Part shown: positions 6,026-6,451 of the stretch, one piece after another
How the letters are laid out: each line of letters begins with the position of its first letter
Numbering within the stretch: the first letter of the stretch is position 1
NCBI GenBank assembly: GCA_964613745.1
Contig: CAZTJA010000137.1
Coordinates: forward strand, 1 to 6,451
Length of the DNA: 6,451 bases
DNA from: CAZTJA01 sp964613745
GTDB lineage: Bacteria > Desulfobacterota > Desulfomonilia > Desulfomonilales > Desulfomonilaceae
Direction: 5' to 3'
Position numbers and translations under genes: made by a program
The notes under the pieces: model-generated
Seen by the model: only the letters and a program-made list of their open reading frames with translations
The model's database searches: none
What the model was told of the DNA's origin: nothing

Positions 6026-6451
6026 ATGAGTGTAGATGAAATCATTACACGGCTGGAAAATAGAGTAATGGATGCAGCAGAGTATATCTCCTACTGCAAA
6101 AATCTGATTATGCAGCTAAAAGAGATAGACCCTGTTTTTAATGTGGTTGGAATATGGAGTGATTTACAGAAATGTGACTATTATTTCAACCAAGATTTGT
6201 CTGATTTCGGAGATATTGTTTTTGCGGAAATGCAAGAAGAGAGTAAAGAATACACTTTTATTAATATGAACACTGACGATAAAATACTCCATCTTGATTC
6301 TAAAAATGATATAAACTTTGGATTTACATGTGGGTTTGGAGAAAATGAAGAGAGTGACATTTCTATATATATAAGCTATGGTTCAATAGATAAATCTGAG
6401 TTTGGCATTATTAATTTTGAGTTCTCTGATGATTATCAACAGACTATGCCT
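6026..6451 (+). CDS. Imm52-like immunity protein, 3'-truncated by the window edge
   Basis: The frame is open from ATG 6026 to the last base (142 codons, no stop), so the gene continues to the right. The leader is AT-rich and lies 73 bases after the previous stop. An amphipathic N-terminal helix (about 5-33) ends in EYISYCKNLIMQLKEIDPVF, which resembles the start of Imm52 proteins, where a helix runs into an L..IDP.F motif. The rest alternates short acidic loops and strands (EYTFINM, KILHLD, FGFTCGFG, DISIYISYGS, GIINFEF), fitting a small acidic alpha/beta protein typical of immunity factors. No signal peptide or membrane helix is present, so it should be cytoplasmic. Codon use and AT content match the preceding gene, suggesting the two arrived together. 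Imm52 is a tentative name; what is clearer is a small acidic immunity-type protein. Confidence 0.6.
   Translation, partial: MSVDEIITRLENRVMDAAEYISYCKNLIMQLKEIDPVFNVVGIWSDLQKCDYYFNQDLSDFGDIVFAEMQEESKEYTFINMNTDDKILHLDSKNDINFGFTCGFGENEESDISIYISYGSIDKSEFGIINFEFSDDYQQTMP

Noticed and set aside
1..6451. tRNA, rRNA, CRISPR array, insertion sequence or phage module
   Set aside because: No cloverleaf-like segment, spaced identical short repeats, transposase or integrase motif, or terminal inverted repeat pair was found by eye on either strand.

Overview
The window looks like a chromosomal accessory region of a Bacteroidota bacterium, most likely a gut Bacteroidales. The grounds are indirect. Start codons are preceded by A-rich sequence rather than clear Shine-Dalgarno motifs. 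One protein carries a Bacteroidota-style lipoprotein signal, and one exported Ig-like domain recalls BatD. All nine supported genes lie on the plus strand with short gaps, and no stretch above 120 bases lacks a gene. No rRNA, tRNA, CRISPR array, transposase or integrase is visible.

Left part (1-1128): two small proteins, each with about four membrane helices. The first enters from beyond the left edge. A degenerate repeat of about 60 bp lies downstream of the first gene and recurs inside the 3' end of the second. It suggests an old tandem duplication whose upstream copy has lost its C-terminal tail.

Middle part (1129-4478): a compact block of envelope proteins. In order these are a lipoprotein with a TPR-like helical pair, a three-helix membrane protein with a soluble C-terminal domain, an exported Sel1-repeat protein, and a three-helix membrane protein with a BatD-like extracytoplasmic domain and a cytoplasmic domain with an SWGE motif. 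The last three are separated by 8 and 3 bases and are probably co-transcribed.

Right part (4501-6451): three genes that resemble immunity proteins of polymorphic toxin systems. They are an Imm17-like two-helix membrane protein, a 363-residue protein that appears to join an Imm5-like domain to a YezG/DUF600-like domain, and the start of an Imm52-like protein cut by the right edge. Composition becomes much more AT-rich from about 4770.

The most economical reading is an orphan immunity or defence island, or the immunity-rich tail of a type VI or other toxin locus, since no toxin gene is present. The envelope genes may be further unrecognised immunity proteins or accessory components. Family names are from remembered sequence patterns and were not checked by any search.
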